64,000 nt of DNA from Bacteroidaceae bacterium (lineage in GTDB: Bacteria; Bacteroidota; Bacteroidia; Bacteroidales; Bacteroidaceae). The translations under genes were made by a program, and so were the position numbers. Numbering within the stretch: the first letter of the stretch is position 1; each line of letters begins with the position of its first letter. The stretch lies in assembly GCA_024401095.1 (NCBI GenBank), contig JAKSLR010000004.1, positions 1 through 64,000 of the forward strand, written 5' to 3'. A model generated the notes under the pieces. The model saw only the letters and a list, made by a program, of their open reading frames with translations, did not search any database and was not told the DNA's origin. Shown here piece by piece: positions 54,258 to 63,619 of this stretch.

Positions 54258-55958
54258 TTATAGTTCTAGTTTTTTTAAGAAATCTGTACACTCTTCAAAG
54301 GTCTTGAATGTATCTTCTTCCTTAATCAAATCAGGAATAACCTTCATATTCTTAAGCATACCCATTGGTTGAGGCTTTATAATAGTCATCAAAACCATTG
54401 TTCCTCTAGCTTGTAAATCCTGAATTGCAGTCTCCATAGCATAGATACCAGACTGGTCCATATAGCTTACTCTACGCATACGTATGATGACAACCTTACT
54501 GTGCTCTGGTACTTCCTGCATCAATTTGTTGAAACCAGTGATTGAGCCAAAGAAAATAGGCCCATCCAAATGGCATATATAAATTTTCTTTTTGATATCC
54601 TCAGGAATACCTGCTTCATCACTCCATGGATTATTCTCATCTACACTATCCATAGCAGATGCGGTATAAGAATCTTCAATAAGATCACCAGCACGCTTCA
54701 TGAACAATACACATGCAATAACCATACCGATACCAACTGCAGTAAGCAGGTCAACAAAGACTGTCATAAAGAATACAACAAGAAGTACAAATGCATCAGA
54801 ACGTGGAATCTTATTCAAATCCTTAAATCCTTTGAAATCTATAATTCCCCATCCTACTGTAATCAAAATACCAGCCAATACTGATAATGGAACATACTTT
54901 ACTAGGCTGCCTAATCCAAGAAGAATAGCCAAGAGGAAAGCTGCATGAATCATACCACTGATCTGAGTGCGTCCTCCAGATTTCACATTGACAACTGTAC
55001 GCATAGTAGCACCGGCACCGGCAATACCACAAAACATACCAGCCATAGCATTTCCGATACCTTGACCTATAAGTTCCTTATTACTATTATGCTTTGTCTT
55101 GGTAATATTGTCAGCCACTACAGAAGTAAGCAAGGTATCAATAGAACCAAGACCTGCCAGAGTCAAACCTGGAACAATAGCAGCTTCTATAATAGTGAAC
55201 CAATCTATCCCAGAGAGATCAATACCTTCTTTTGCAAAGAAAGGTAATGGCAAACCTGCTGGAATATCTCCAATAGTCAGTTTGTCTGGCATATTCAGAA
55301 AAAGAGAAACAACAGTCATGACAACCAGAGCCACTAATGTTGCAGGAATCTTCTTGGATACTTTTGGGAAGAACTGAATAATGAGAATAGTGCCAATACC
55401 CAGAAGAAGAGCATTCAAATACAAACCATTTGCTGCCATTTCCGGATATTTCATTATCATGTCAACTACCAAAACAGGAGATTTCAAACCAATGACAGGA
55501 TAAATTTGTTGAAGGATAATGATGACACCAATACCGCTCATGAAACCAGAAAGAACAGGATATGGGATATAACGTACATACTTACCCAATTTAATAATTC
55601 CAAATAATATTTGGAAAAGACCACAGAAAATACCAGCCATGGACATACTAAGCAAAACAGCAGCAAAACTACCTGAAGACGAAGCCCAAGCGCCACTGAT
55701 TAAACTTGCAGTAATTACTGTCATAGGGCCAGTAGGTCCACTAATCTGTGAATGAGTTCCTCCAAACAAAGAAGCAAAGAAACCCAACATAGTAGCACCA
55801 ACCAAACCTGCTAATGCTCCCATGGAGCTTGCTGCAGGATCATCTATGCCACCAAAAGCCTGAATACCAAAGGCTAATGCAAGGGGCAATGCGACAATAC
55901 CAGCAGTCACTCCACCAAATGCATCACCTTTAATGTTGTTTGTTGAGATAAAAGCCAT
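54258..55958 (-). CDS. SulP family inorganic anion transporter with C-terminal STAS domain
   Basis: Inner-membrane transporter of 566 aa with about 12-14 membrane segments (residues 10-425) and a cytoplasmic STAS domain (about 450-560). The opening GDAFGGVTAGIVALPLALAFGIQ and SGPTGPMTVITASLI are typical SulP. Bacterial members carry sulfate, bicarbonate or dicarboxylates. In the STAS domain the phosphosite loop reads MDQSG, with Gln where antagonists have the acceptor Ser. It lies 19 nt downstream of the SpoIIE phosphatase and is likely cotranscribed with it. Confidence 0.92.
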   Translation of the reverse strand: MAFISTNNIKGDAFGGVTAGIVALPLALAFGIQAFGGIDDPAASSMGALAGLVGATMLGFFASLFGGTHSQISGPTGPMTVITASLISGAWASSSGSFAAVLLSMSMAGIFCGLFQILFGIIKLGKYVRYIPYPVLSGFMSGIGVIIILQQIYPVIGLKSPVLVVDMIMKYPEMAANGLYLNALLLGIGTILIIQFFPKVSKKIPATLVALVVMTVVSLFLNMPDKLTIGDIPAGLPLPFFAKEGIDLSGIDWFTIIEAAIVPGLTLAGLGSIDTLLTSVVADNITKTKHNSNKELIGQGIGNAMAGMFCGIAGAGATMRTVVNVKSGGRTQISGMIHAAFLLAILLGLGSLVKYVPLSVLAGILITVGWGIIDFKGFKDLNKIPRSDAFVLLVVFFMTVFVDLLTAVGIGMVIACVLFMKRAGDLIEDSYTASAMDSVDENNPWSDEAGIPEDIKKKIYICHLDGPIFFGSITGFNKLMQEVPEHSKVVIIRMRRVSYMDQSGIYAMETAIQDLQARGTMVLMTIIKPQPMGMLKNMKVIPDLIKEEDTFKTFEECTDFLKKLEL

Positions 55959-55977
55959 AAATTATAATTTTTAATGT

Positions 55978-57753
55978 TTATTCTTTAAATTCTATCGCAA
56001 ATATTGTAATATCATCATTTTGGAATGTATTCTGAGAAAACCTCTGAACGTCTTTTAAAATATAATTGACCTGATCTTCAGGTGTCATATTTTGTGAATT
56101 AGTTGAAGCTTGTAACAACCTATCCTCTGCATAGAACTCTTCTCTCATGTCCTTAGCTTCTGTAACACCATCTGTATATAGAATGATTCGGTCATTTCGT
56201 TGAAGTTGTACCTTCTGTTCTTCATATGAAAACAGATTAATGACACCGGCAGGAATATTTGTCTCTGTTTCAACAAAACTTACCCTACCCGATGAAATTA
56301 GAATTGGAGGATTATGACCCGCATTGCAATATGTTAACAGACCAGTTTTCATGTTCAGCATACCCACCAGTAAGGTTACAAAAATAGACTGGCTGTTATT
56401 TTCTGACAAAGAATGATTGATAGAAGATACTATTCTACCTGGATGATCCACATGATAAGCTACATTACGGAACACCTTACTAGTCACTGCCATGAGTAGA
56501 CTGGCAGGCACACCCTTACCAGACACATCTCCCACAATAAAATAAAGATTATCTCCCTTTCTTAAGAAATCAAATAAATCTCCACCTACTTCGCGTGCTG
56601 GTACCATGGTACCGAACATATAAGATGGAAATGACTTAGGCAACATGCTAAGCTGAATCTTATTGGCAATCTGAAGTTCATTTTCTATACGGGTCTGGTT
56701 TTCTGTACTCTCCCTCAGATCCGAAATGAACATAGCAAGTTCATGTTGCATTTCATCTAAAGAATCACGCAGAAGCATCAGTTCATCCTCAGTCTTGACC
56801 TCAGGCAATTCTGTATTAAAATTTCCATTCGAAATCTCATCAGCCGCACGAGCAAAGCGAATAACAGGTTTTGCAAGCTTTCCGACTAATAAACGGGTCA
56901 TAAATAGCATGCCAGTTAGTCCAAGTACAAAAAGCAATAAAAGAATATCACGTAGAACACGAACTGGGCGCATCACGTCTTTTTCTTGTGAATTGATAAA
57001 CATGGTCCAACCCACATTTTCGATAGGTGCAGTAAAAGTATATGAGCTCTTTTCTGGAAGAGGATTGCCACGAGATATCACTTCGTTTCCATCACCATCA
57101 AGGATTTGAATAAAGGATGTTTCATAGATTTTTTGACTATCTATCATGGTTCCCAGCCATTCAAGAGTAATATCGACCATAAAGACTCCTATGAAATGTC
57201 CATCCACATCATGAAGTGGAATCTGATAGTCTATCATTTGCTTCTCACCCACTTTTCCATAAAAAGGTTTTGTCCAGTGGCGTACATTCTTTTCTTTTGC
57301 TTCCTTGTACCAATCTTCCGTCAAGAAAGAATGCAAAGTACGATATGAGTATTCACCTTTTTTATCTGTTCTGCACAGATAGGGTGCAATAGATCTACCA
57401 TTTACAACATGATAGGAAGGGTCTACTGCTACTCCCGCTCCATATAAATAGTCATTGTAATCTAAGATAGGCTTCAATAAAGTAGTCAAGGAATCTGGTG
57501 TCTCAATATATTGCACCACAGCTGGGGTCATATTGAGAGCTGCTACTTCAGCCACCTTAAAAGTACTAGATATTTCATTTACATAAGTTTCTACTGCATG
57601 ACGAGAAATAGAAATGGTATCACTCTTGATCTTATTGTATACAAAATACAGACTCACGCCCATCACCATCAGGAGAATAGCAGCCGAGCAACCAGTAAAC
57701 CAGAGGCTCAAGCGTGTAGAAAAAGAACGATTTGGAGTCTTGAATTTTTGCAT
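55978..57753 (-). CDS. Cache-HAMP-SpoIIE (RsbU-like) sensor protein phosphatase
   Basis: Membrane sensor of 591 aa: TM1 about 17-40, a periplasmic double Cache-like domain (about 45-260), TM2 about 268-288, HAMP about 289-345, a short coiled coil and a PP2C-type SpoIIE domain from about 375. The metal-binding residues are in EVGGDLFDF (D392), IVGDVSGKG (D409), YTDGVTEA and NDDITIFAI. RsbU/SpoIIE enzymes dephosphorylate STAS antagonists. The target is most likely the STAS protein at 58298, encoded divergently. The external signal is unknown. Confidence 0.9.
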   Translation of the reverse strand: MQKFKTPNRSFSTRLSLWFTGCSAAILLMVMGVSLYFVYNKIKSDTISISRHAVETYVNEISSTFKVAEVAALNMTPAVVQYIETPDSLTTLLKPILDYNDYLYGAGVAVDPSYHVVNGRSIAPYLCRTDKKGEYSYRTLHSFLTEDWYKEAKEKNVRHWTKPFYGKVGEKQMIDYQIPLHDVDGHFIGVFMVDITLEWLGTMIDSQKIYETSFIQILDGDGNEVISRGNPLPEKSSYTFTAPIENVGWTMFINSQEKDVMRPVRVLRDILLLLFVLGLTGMLFMTRLLVGKLAKPVIRFARAADEISNGNFNTELPEVKTEDELMLLRDSLDEMQHELAMFISDLRESTENQTRIENELQIANKIQLSMLPKSFPSYMFGTMVPAREVGGDLFDFLRKGDNLYFIVGDVSGKGVPASLLMAVTSKVFRNVAYHVDHPGRIVSSINHSLSENNSQSIFVTLLVGMLNMKTGLLTYCNAGHNPPILISSGRVSFVETETNIPAGVINLFSYEEQKVQLQRNDRIILYTDGVTEAKDMREEFYAEDRLLQASTNSQNMTPEDQVNYILKDVQRFSQNTFQNDDITIFAIEFKE

Positions 57754-57772
57754 ATAATCTCGTTATACCGTG

Positions 57773-57803
57773 CAAATTTCGCCATATTTTATAACTTGAC
57801 AAA
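57773..57803 (-). promoter_or_regulatory. Promoter of the phosphatase-SulP genes
   Basis: On the minus strand TTTG (57803-57800), a 19-nt spacer and GAAATTTG (57780-57773), one mismatch from TAnnTTTG. It lies about 20 nt before the phosphatase start. Confidence 0.55.
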
Positions 57804-57843
57804 AAAAAGAGTTTAAAAAGTGTTCTAATGCAAATCCTTTTTG

Positions 57844-57851
57844 TAATTTTG
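57844..57851 (+). promoter_or_regulatory. -7 element of the kinase-antagonist genes
   Basis: TAATTTTG fits the -7 consensus and ends 24 nt before the RsbW-like start. No -33 match is found at the right distance. Confidence 0.5.
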
Positions 57852-57875
57852 TAACGTTGAATATACAAATTAGCC

Positions 57876-58292
57876 ATGTCTTTTGAGAAAAAGATAAAAA
57901 TAAGCAACCAACTCAGTGAACTGGAAAAACTCTTTCTGTTCACCCAAGAGCTTCAGGAGAAACTGGAGCTGGCTCCTGATGTTGTTTTTAATCTCAACCT
58001 TTCTCTCGAGGAAGCCATGACCAATGTTATCTTATATGCATATCCTAATGGAACTGGATATATTGAACTTGGTGTCAATGCTACAGAAGACAACTTGCTT
58101 TTCACGCTGCAGGATCAAGGCATACCGTTTAATCCATTAACCGAAGCACCGGAAGCAGACATAACCTCACCTGCTGAAGAACGAGAGATAGGTGGATTGG
58201 GAATCTTCCTTATCCGACAACTTATGGACCTTGTAGAATATGAGCGCAGTGGAGAATCAAATATTTTACGAATGACAAAACAAATAAAATAA
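57876..58292 (+). CDS. RsbW/SpoIIAB-like anti-sigma serine kinase
   Basis: GHKL-type serine protein kinase of 138 aa. The N-box is LSLEEAMTNVILYAYP, the G1 box DQGIPFNP and the G2 box GGLGIFLIRQLMD, all intact. In partner switching such a protein binds a target or an unphosphorylated STAS antagonist and phosphorylates the antagonist. It lies 5 nt before the STAS gene and diverges from the phosphatase. Bacteroidetes lack sigma-B, so the partner it sequesters is not known. Confidence 0.9.
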   Translation: MSFEKKIKISNQLSELEKLFLFTQELQEKLELAPDVVFNLNLSLEEAMTNVILYAYPNGTGYIELGVNATEDNLLFTLQDQGIPFNPLTEAPEADITSPAEEREIGGLGIFLIRQLMDLVEYERSGESNILRMTKQIK

Positions 58293-58297
58293 TCATT

Positions 58298-58576
58298 ATG
58301 GAACCTATTACTATTTACATCGATGGCCCATTGGATGCACTTCATCTAAATGATCTTCAAGAAAATGTGAACAACCTGCAGATTCAGGAAGGACAGTTTG
58401 TCATCATTGACTGTACTGACATGACTTACATTTGCAGCTCTGGCTTGCGTATCTTCCTGGCTATGCACAAGGACATCACCTCTAAAAATGGTAAACTTGT
58501 TATCCGCAATCTGCAGCCACTGGTTAAGAATGTATTCGACATGACTGGCTTCAGCAAAATTTTTAATTTTGAATAA
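58298..58576 (+). CDS. STAS-domain anti-sigma factor antagonist
   Basis: SpoIIAA/RsbV-like protein of 92 aa, just one STAS domain. The phosphosite loop is YICSSGLRIFL, with Ser47 at the acceptor position and Cys46 replacing the usual preceding Asp. It is the natural substrate for the upstream kinase and for the divergent SpoIIE phosphatase. Cotranscribed with the kinase (5-nt gap). A hairpin lies 34 nt after its stop. Confidence 0.9.
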   Translation: MEPITIYIDGPLDALHLNDLQENVNNLQIQEGQFVIIDCTDMTYICSSGLRIFLAMHKDITSKNGKLVIRNLQPLVKNVFDMTGFSKIFNFE

Positions 58577-58610
58577 ACTGTTTTTTAAAAAAAGAATCAA
58601 TAAAATTATG

Positions 58611-58648
58611 AAGAACTACAGACCAACCCATATTGGCCTGTAGTTCTT
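58611..58648 (+). repeat. Long inverted repeat between the STAS gene and the esterase gene
   Basis: AAGAACTACAG (58611-58621) pairs with CTGTAGTTCTT (58638-58648), and inside it CCAA pairs with TTGG around CCCATA. The stem ends 19 nt before the esterase start. No T run follows, so it is not a classical terminator; it may be an RNA processing or stability element, or a protein site. Confidence 0.7.
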
Positions 58649-58667
58649 GTATAAACAGAATATAAAC

Positions 58668-59513
58668 ATGAGAAACATTTTTACGTTAATCTGTTTGTTC
58701 ATGGGATTAAATGTTATGGCACAAACAGAACCGATAGTTGTTGACCTCTGGCCAAATGGCGCACCAAACGACAATGGGCTTACAGGCCCTGAAGTTAAAC
58801 GTGATCCTCAACATGTTGCAAACGTTTCACAGCCACAGCTCTTTGTTTATCCAGCAAAGAATCCTAGTGGAATGGTAATTATCCAGTGTCCTGGAGGAGC
58901 ATACATGAATCTTGCTATAGAAAAAGAAGGACATAGCATGGCTGATTGGATGAACCATCAAGGCATCACTTATGCTGTACTTAAGTACAGAATGCCAAAC
59001 GGCCATTTTGAAACAACACTAAGTGACGTACTCCAAGCCGTGAAAATCATGCGCCAACATACCCAAGACTGGAAAGTAAACCAGCAGAAAGTAGGTGTTA
59101 TGGGTTGTTCTGCTGGAGGTAATCTGGCTATTCAAGCAGCTACTCAATACACTGGCGCTGAAGACAGACCTGATTTTTCAGTTCTCATTTATGCATTTAC
59201 CAGCATGAATCCGTTCATCAACAAGATTATGTTTGGAGAAAATGCATCCCAAGATACAATAGATAAATACAGCGTCATGAACCATATTACCGAAAATACT
59301 CCACCTGCTTTCATTACTTGCAGTGCCGATGATGATACTGTACCTTGCGATGACAGCATTAAGTATTTCCAAGCACTACGCAAGTTCAAGACACAGGCAA
59401 GCCTTCATATCTATCCTACAGGAAGCCACGGCTGGGGTTACGCAGAGTATTTCCTTTACAAGCGAGAATGGACCCAAGAATTGGAAAAGTGGCTTCGTGA
59501 AATAATGAAATAA
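58668..59513 (+). CDS. Secreted alpha/beta-hydrolase, esterase/lipase family
   Basis: Exported carbohydrate-esterase-like protein of 281 aa. The start at 58668 opens the signal peptide (cut near VMAQ); an upstream in-frame ATG adds seven polar residues. The nucleophile elbow is MGCSAGG, the acid is in SADDDTVP and the histidine in TGSHGWG; the oxyanion motif reads CPGGAY. Such Bacteroidetes proteins remove acetyl groups from xylan or other glycans. It is followed at 12 nt by nadE, a pairing with no obvious meaning. Confidence 0.85.
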   Translation: MRNIFTLICLFMGLNVMAQTEPIVVDLWPNGAPNDNGLTGPEVKRDPQHVANVSQPQLFVYPAKNPSGMVIIQCPGGAYMNLAIEKEGHSMADWMNHQGITYAVLKYRMPNGHFETTLSDVLQAVKIMRQHTQDWKVNQQKVGVMGCSAGGNLAIQAATQYTGAEDRPDFSVLIYAFTSMNPFINKIMFGENASQDTIDKYSVMNHITENTPPAFITCSADDDTVPCDDSIKYFQALRKFKTQASLHIYPTGSHGWGYAEYFLYKREWTQELEKWLREIMK

Positions 59514-59525
59514 AAAGAATAATAT

Positions 59526-61457
59526 ATGAATCATGGTTTTGTAAAAGTAGCAGCAGCCATACCATCGCTGAAGGTGGCCGACTGCCATTACAATGAGCTG
59601 CAGATAGAAAGTATAACTTTACAGGCCGCAGGAAAAGGAGTAGAAATCATTTGCTTCCCTGAATTATGCATGACAGGATATACCTGTGCAGATCTCTTTC
59701 AGCAGCAACTCCTGCTAGAAGAATGTGAAGCCAGTGTAATGAAACTCCTTACAACTACTCGGTCCTTAGATATCATTACCATTATTGGCATTCCATTAGA
59801 ATACAATGGAACACTGCTGAATTGCGCTCTTGTCATGCAACGAGGCAAGATTCTTGCCATTGTACCAAAGACATATCTGCCTAACTATAAAGAATTCTAC
59901 GAGAAACGTTGGTTCACATCTGGGAAAAACCATGCTCCTGCAGAAATTCGTTATTGTGGTCAGCGGATTCTCGTTTCTGCAGAACAAATCATTCATAGCC
60001 AAGGATGTAATTTTGGTATTGAACTTTGCGAAGATGTTTGGGCTCCTATCCCTCCAAGTAGTAACCTTGCTTTGAAAGGCGCCGATATTATATTCAACCT
60101 ATCTGCTACCAATGAAAGTATTGGTAAGAATTCCTATCTGCGTTCTTTACTTTCTCAGCAATCTGCACGTTGTCTTTGCGGATATGTTTATAGTAGCTGT
60201 GGATTTGGCGAGTCAACTACCGATCTGGTTTTCGCAGGAAATGCACTCATCTATGAGAATGGATCGCTGTTGGCACAAAGTGAACGATTCTGTCTCCATG
60301 AGCAACTGGTCATCACAGAGATTGACGTGGAAAAACTACGTGTAGAACGCCGTATAAATACCACCTTTGGAGAGAATATCAGAAACTGCAACATAACAGA
60401 GAACTATACTGTTGTTCAAGCAGAATCCATTATACCACAAGAACTTACACAGCTATCAAGACCTGTAGATCCTCATCCGTTTGTTCCTACTGGAAACCGT
60501 CTAGATGAACGTTGTGAGGAAATCTTCAATATTCAGGTTGAAGGTCTTGCTCAGCGTGTGCATCACATTAATGCTAAAACTGCAGTAATAGGTATTTCCG
60601 GAGGATTAGATTCTACTTTGGCATTGCTGGTTACTGTCAAGACTTTTGATAAGCTTGGACTGGCACGAAAAGGAATCGTTGGTGTTACCATGCCTGGTTT
60701 TGGTACTACAGACAGAACATACAACAATGCCATCACACTTATGAGGAGTCTCGGTATTACCATACGAGAGATTCCAATCCGAGCATCAGTCATTCAACAT
60801 TTTAAGGACATTGAACACGACATAAATATACATAATATCACCTACGAAAATGGGCAAGCTCGAGAGCGTACACAAATCCTAATGGATATTTCTAACCAAG
60901 TAAATGGATTGGTTATTGGTACTGGTGACCTTTCAGAACTAGCGTTAGGATGGGCTACCTATAACGGTGACCACATGAGTATGTACGGTGTCAATACCTC
61001 AATTCCTAAGACATTGGTCAAGCATCTGGTTCGCTGGGTAGCCATGACAGAAGCCGATGAGGAAGAACGTTTCTGCTTACTAGACATTGTAGACACACCT
61101 ATCAGCCCAGAATTGTTACCACCAACAGAAGATGGCCAGATAGCACAGAAGACAGAAGACAATGTGGGGCCTTATGAGTTGCACGACTTCTTCATCTATA
61201 ACTTCATGCGCTTTGGCTTTCGTCCCGCCAAAATATTCTTTTTAGCAAAGAAAGCCTTCGAAGGAATCTACGATGAAGATACCATAAAGAAATGGTTACG
61301 CACTTTCTGCTGGCGTTTCTTTGCACAGCAGTTCAAACGTAGCTGTCTACCAGATGGTCCTAAGGTCGGAAGTGTGACATTAAGTCCTAGAGGCGACTGG
61401 AGAATGCCTAGCGATGCTACCAGCGCCATGTGGATTGAAGAATGCGCTAACTTATAA
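59526..61457 (+). CDS. nadE: Glutamine-dependent NAD+ synthetase
   Basis: Last step of NAD synthesis; 643 aa, two domains. The N-terminal nitrilase-fold glutaminase (about 1-270) shows the Glu-Lys-Cys triad in FPELCMTGY, PKTYLPNYKEFYEKR and ELCEDVW. The C-terminal synthetase has the PP-loop GISGGLDSTLALL near residue 358 and GTGDLSELALGWATYNGDH further on. It takes ammonia from glutamine through an internal tunnel. Convergent with hisB; stops lie 24 nt apart. Confidence 0.96.
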   Translation: MNHGFVKVAAAIPSLKVADCHYNELQIESITLQAAGKGVEIICFPELCMTGYTCADLFQQQLLLEECEASVMKLLTTTRSLDIITIIGIPLEYNGTLLNCALVMQRGKILAIVPKTYLPNYKEFYEKRWFTSGKNHAPAEIRYCGQRILVSAEQIIHSQGCNFGIELCEDVWAPIPPSSNLALKGADIIFNLSATNESIGKNSYLRSLLSQQSARCLCGYVYSSCGFGESTTDLVFAGNALIYENGSLLAQSERFCLHEQLVITEIDVEKLRVERRINTTFGENIRNCNITENYTVVQAESIIPQELTQLSRPVDPHPFVPTGNRLDERCEEIFNIQVEGLAQRVHHINAKTAVIGISGGLDSTLALLVTVKTFDKLGLARKGIVGVTMPGFGTTDRTYNNAITLMRSLGITIREIPIRASVIQHFKDIEHDINIHNITYENGQARERTQILMDISNQVNGLVIGTGDLSELALGWATYNGDHMSMYGVNTSIPKTLVKHLVRWVAMTEADEEERFCLLDIVDTPISPELLPPTEDGQIAQKTEDNVGPYELHDFFIYNFMRFGFRPAKIFFLAKKAFEGIYDEDTIKKWLRTFCWRFFAQQFKRSCLPDGPKVGSVTLSPRGDWRMPSDATSAMWIEECANL

Positions 61458-61460
61458 TAA

Positions 61461-61496
61461 AGAAAAAGAAAAGGGGGTCCTTTAAAGGACTCCCTT
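61461..61496 (-). terminator. Terminator of the hisDCB genes, containing the hisB stop codon
   Basis: Arms 61471-61481 and 61486-61496 pair over 11 positions (one G-U) around TTAA, with TTCTTTTTCT following on the minus strand. The hisB stop (61484-61482) sits at the loop, so the last five sense codons form the ascending arm. Confidence 0.88.
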
Positions 61497-62552
61497 ACTT
61501 GATGGTAATTGGTAGTGATAAATGTCTCTCTTCACCGCCATTTTCAAGGCTCTTGCAAGCGCTTTGAATATGCCTTCTATCTTATGATGCTCGTTGGACC
61601 CTTCTGCCTTAATATTCAAGTTCATCTTTGCAGTGTCACTCAAGCTCTTGAAGAAATGATAGAACATCTCTGTCGGCATCTCTCCTATCTTCTCTCTGTG
61701 AAACTCAGCATCCCATACCAACCAAGGACGTCCACCAAAATCCAATGCTACCTGACACAAGCAGTCATCCATAGGGAGGCAATAGCCATACCGTTCAATA
61801 CCCCTCTTGTCGCCTAATGCATTCAGCAGGCATTCGCCCAATGCTAGACCTGTATCTTCTATGGTATGATGTTCATCTACATATAGATCACCTTTTACTT
61901 GAATGGTAAGATCCATATTTCCGTGCTTACCTATTTGTTCCAGCATATGATCAAAGAATCCCAGACCTGTAGCTATATCACATTTACCCGATCCGTCAAG
62001 ATTCAACTGAATAAAGATGTCTGTCTCTTTTGTTGTACGACGAAACTCACATTTACGTTCCCCAGCAAAGAGAATCTCAGAAATCTTGTCCCAATTCATA
62101 TCATCCTTACCTAGAATGAGCGATTTACATCCTAAGTTTACGGCCAATTGGGCATCGCTATCCCTGTCACCTATGACATAACTGCCAGCTAAGTCATATT
62201 CCGGATTGTTCATGTATTGAGTGAGCATGCCTGTACCCGGTTTACGATTTGGATGATTATCTTCGGGAAAATGTTCATCTATGTGCTGACGCACAAAATG
62301 GATTCCTTCACCTTCAAGAGTCTGTAAAATAAAATTATGAACCGGCCAGAAAGTATCTTCTGGGAAGGACGAAGTGCCCAAACCATCTTGGTTACTAACC
62401 ATGACTACTTCAAAATCCAGATGTTTGCAGATGAAGCTTAGATTCTGGAACATGCCCGGAACAAACTTTAACTTCTCGAAAGAGTCGATCTGCTCATCTG
62501 CTGGTTCCTCTATCAAGGTTCCGTCTCTGTCAATAAATAAAACTCTTTTCAT
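61482..62552 (-). CDS. hisB: Bifunctional histidinol-phosphatase / imidazoleglycerol-phosphate dehydratase
   Basis: A 356-aa fusion. The N-terminal HAD phosphatase (about 1-165) has [21 protein letters not shown] and VIGDRDSD. The dehydratase (about 168-356) has the paired metal motifs [21 protein letters not shown] and NEHHKIEG. The phosphatase zinc loop of E. coli (Cys92, His94, Cys100, Cys102) reads D92, H94, H100, N102 here, so the zinc site is probably absent. It overlaps the hisC stop by 4 nt, and its stop codon lies inside the terminator. Confidence 0.97.
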   Translation of the reverse strand: MKRVLFIDRDGTLIEEPADEQIDSFEKLKFVPGMFQNLSFICKHLDFEVVMVSNQDGLGTSSFPEDTFWPVHNFILQTLEGEGIHFVRQHIDEHFPEDNHPNRKPGTGMLTQYMNNPEYDLAGSYVIGDRDSDAQLAVNLGCKSLILGKDDMNWDKISEILFAGERKCEFRRTTKETDIFIQLNLDGSGKCDIATGLGFFDHMLEQIGKHGNMDLTIQVKGDLYVDEHHTIEDTGLALGECLLNALGDKRGIERYGYCLPMDDCLCQVALDFGGRPWLVWDAEFHREKIGEMPTEMFYHFFKSLSDTAKMNLNIKAEGSNEHHKIEGIFKALARALKMAVKRDIYHYQLPSSKGVL

Positions 62553-63592
62553 TTGGAAGGATAATTTCTTAATGCAGCCAATAAAGCAGTATTTTCTGCC
62601 TTAGTTCCGATAGTAATACGCAAGCAGTTATCGCAAAGCGTTATTTTGGAACGGTTTCTCACAATGATTCCCTTCCCTACAAGATAATTATAGATAGCAG
62701 GAGCATCAGTCATGCGCGCAAGGAAGAAATTAGCATCTGTCGGATATACAATCTTAGTAATCGGCAAAGTAGCGAATGAAGCCATCAGCCTGCCTCGTTC
62801 CTCTAAAATCATACGAATCCAACGGTCTACGTCAAAACGAGCTGTAATGATTTCCTTTGCCTTTTCCTGAGTCAATAGATTCACGTTATAAGGATATTTA
62901 ACCTTGTTAAAGATTTCAATGATCTTAGGATCCGCCATAGCTAAACCTAAACGCATTCCTGCACATCCCCATGCCTTAGAAAAGGTTTGCAACACAACTA
63001 AGTTAGGACATTTGTCTAGAACAGCCAAGAATGATGGTTCACTGCTAAAGTCAATGTAAGCCTCATCTAAAACAATAATTCCCTGAAATTGCTGAATCAA
63101 GGTATAAACATCCTTGTTATTCAAACGGTTTCCTGTCGGATTGTTTGGCGAACAGAGAAAAATTGCCTTGGTCTTTTCATCGGTAGCGGCAAGCATTTTT
63201 TCTACAGAAATCTGAAAATTCTGATCTACTTGCACAGGACGATACTCAACATCGTTAATATCTGCACAAACCTTATACATACCATAGGTTGGTGACATAG
63301 CAACCACATTATCCACTCCAGGGACACAGAAACAACGATAGATAAGATCGATAGCCTCGTCACTACCATTACCCAAGAAAATCTGTTCTGGGCGAACACC
63401 TTTAACTGGTGCGAGCATTTCCTTTACCTCCCACTGTAATGGGTCCGGATAACGATTTACAGGACTATTATATGGATTCTCATTAGCATCGAGGAATACG
63501 GTCGCATCTACCCCCTTATATTCATCACGAGCAGAGCTATAAGGCTCTAATTCCCAAATATTTGGTCTAACTAATTCTTGTAATGATTTCAT
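62549..63592 (-). CDS. hisC: Histidinol-phosphate aminotransferase
   Basis: PLP enzyme that converts imidazole acetol phosphate to histidinol phosphate; 347 aa from the ATG at 63592. A TTG-initiated longer frame (63619) would abut hisD and adds no conserved residues. Motifs: [39 protein letters not shown], the PLP lysine in [14 protein letters not shown] and RITIGT. It lies between hisD and hisB in the usual order. Confidence 0.96.
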   Translation of the reverse strand: MKSLQELVRPNIWELEPYSSARDEYKGVDATVFLDANENPYNSPVNRYPDPLQWEVKEMLAPVKGVRPEQIFLGNGSDEAIDLIYRCFCVPGVDNVVAMSPTYGMYKVCADINDVEYRPVQVDQNFQISVEKMLAATDEKTKAIFLCSPNNPTGNRLNNKDVYTLIQQFQGIIVLDEAYIDFSSEPSFLAVLDKCPNLVVLQTFSKAWGCAGMRLGLAMADPKIIEIFNKVKYPYNVNLLTQEKAKEIITARFDVDRWIRMILEERGRLMASFATLPITKIVYPTDANFFLARMTDAPAIYNYLVGKGIIVRNRSKITLCDNCLRITIGTKAENTALLAALRNYPSK

Positions 63593-63619
63593 GCTTTGTA
63601 ACTTTTTTACACCTTGCAA

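Noticed and set aside
54258..55958. SulP STAS domain as a direct phospho-target of the RsbW-like kinase
   Set aside because: The acceptor serine position is Gln in MDQSG, so canonical phosphorylation is not supported; only physical interaction is left open.
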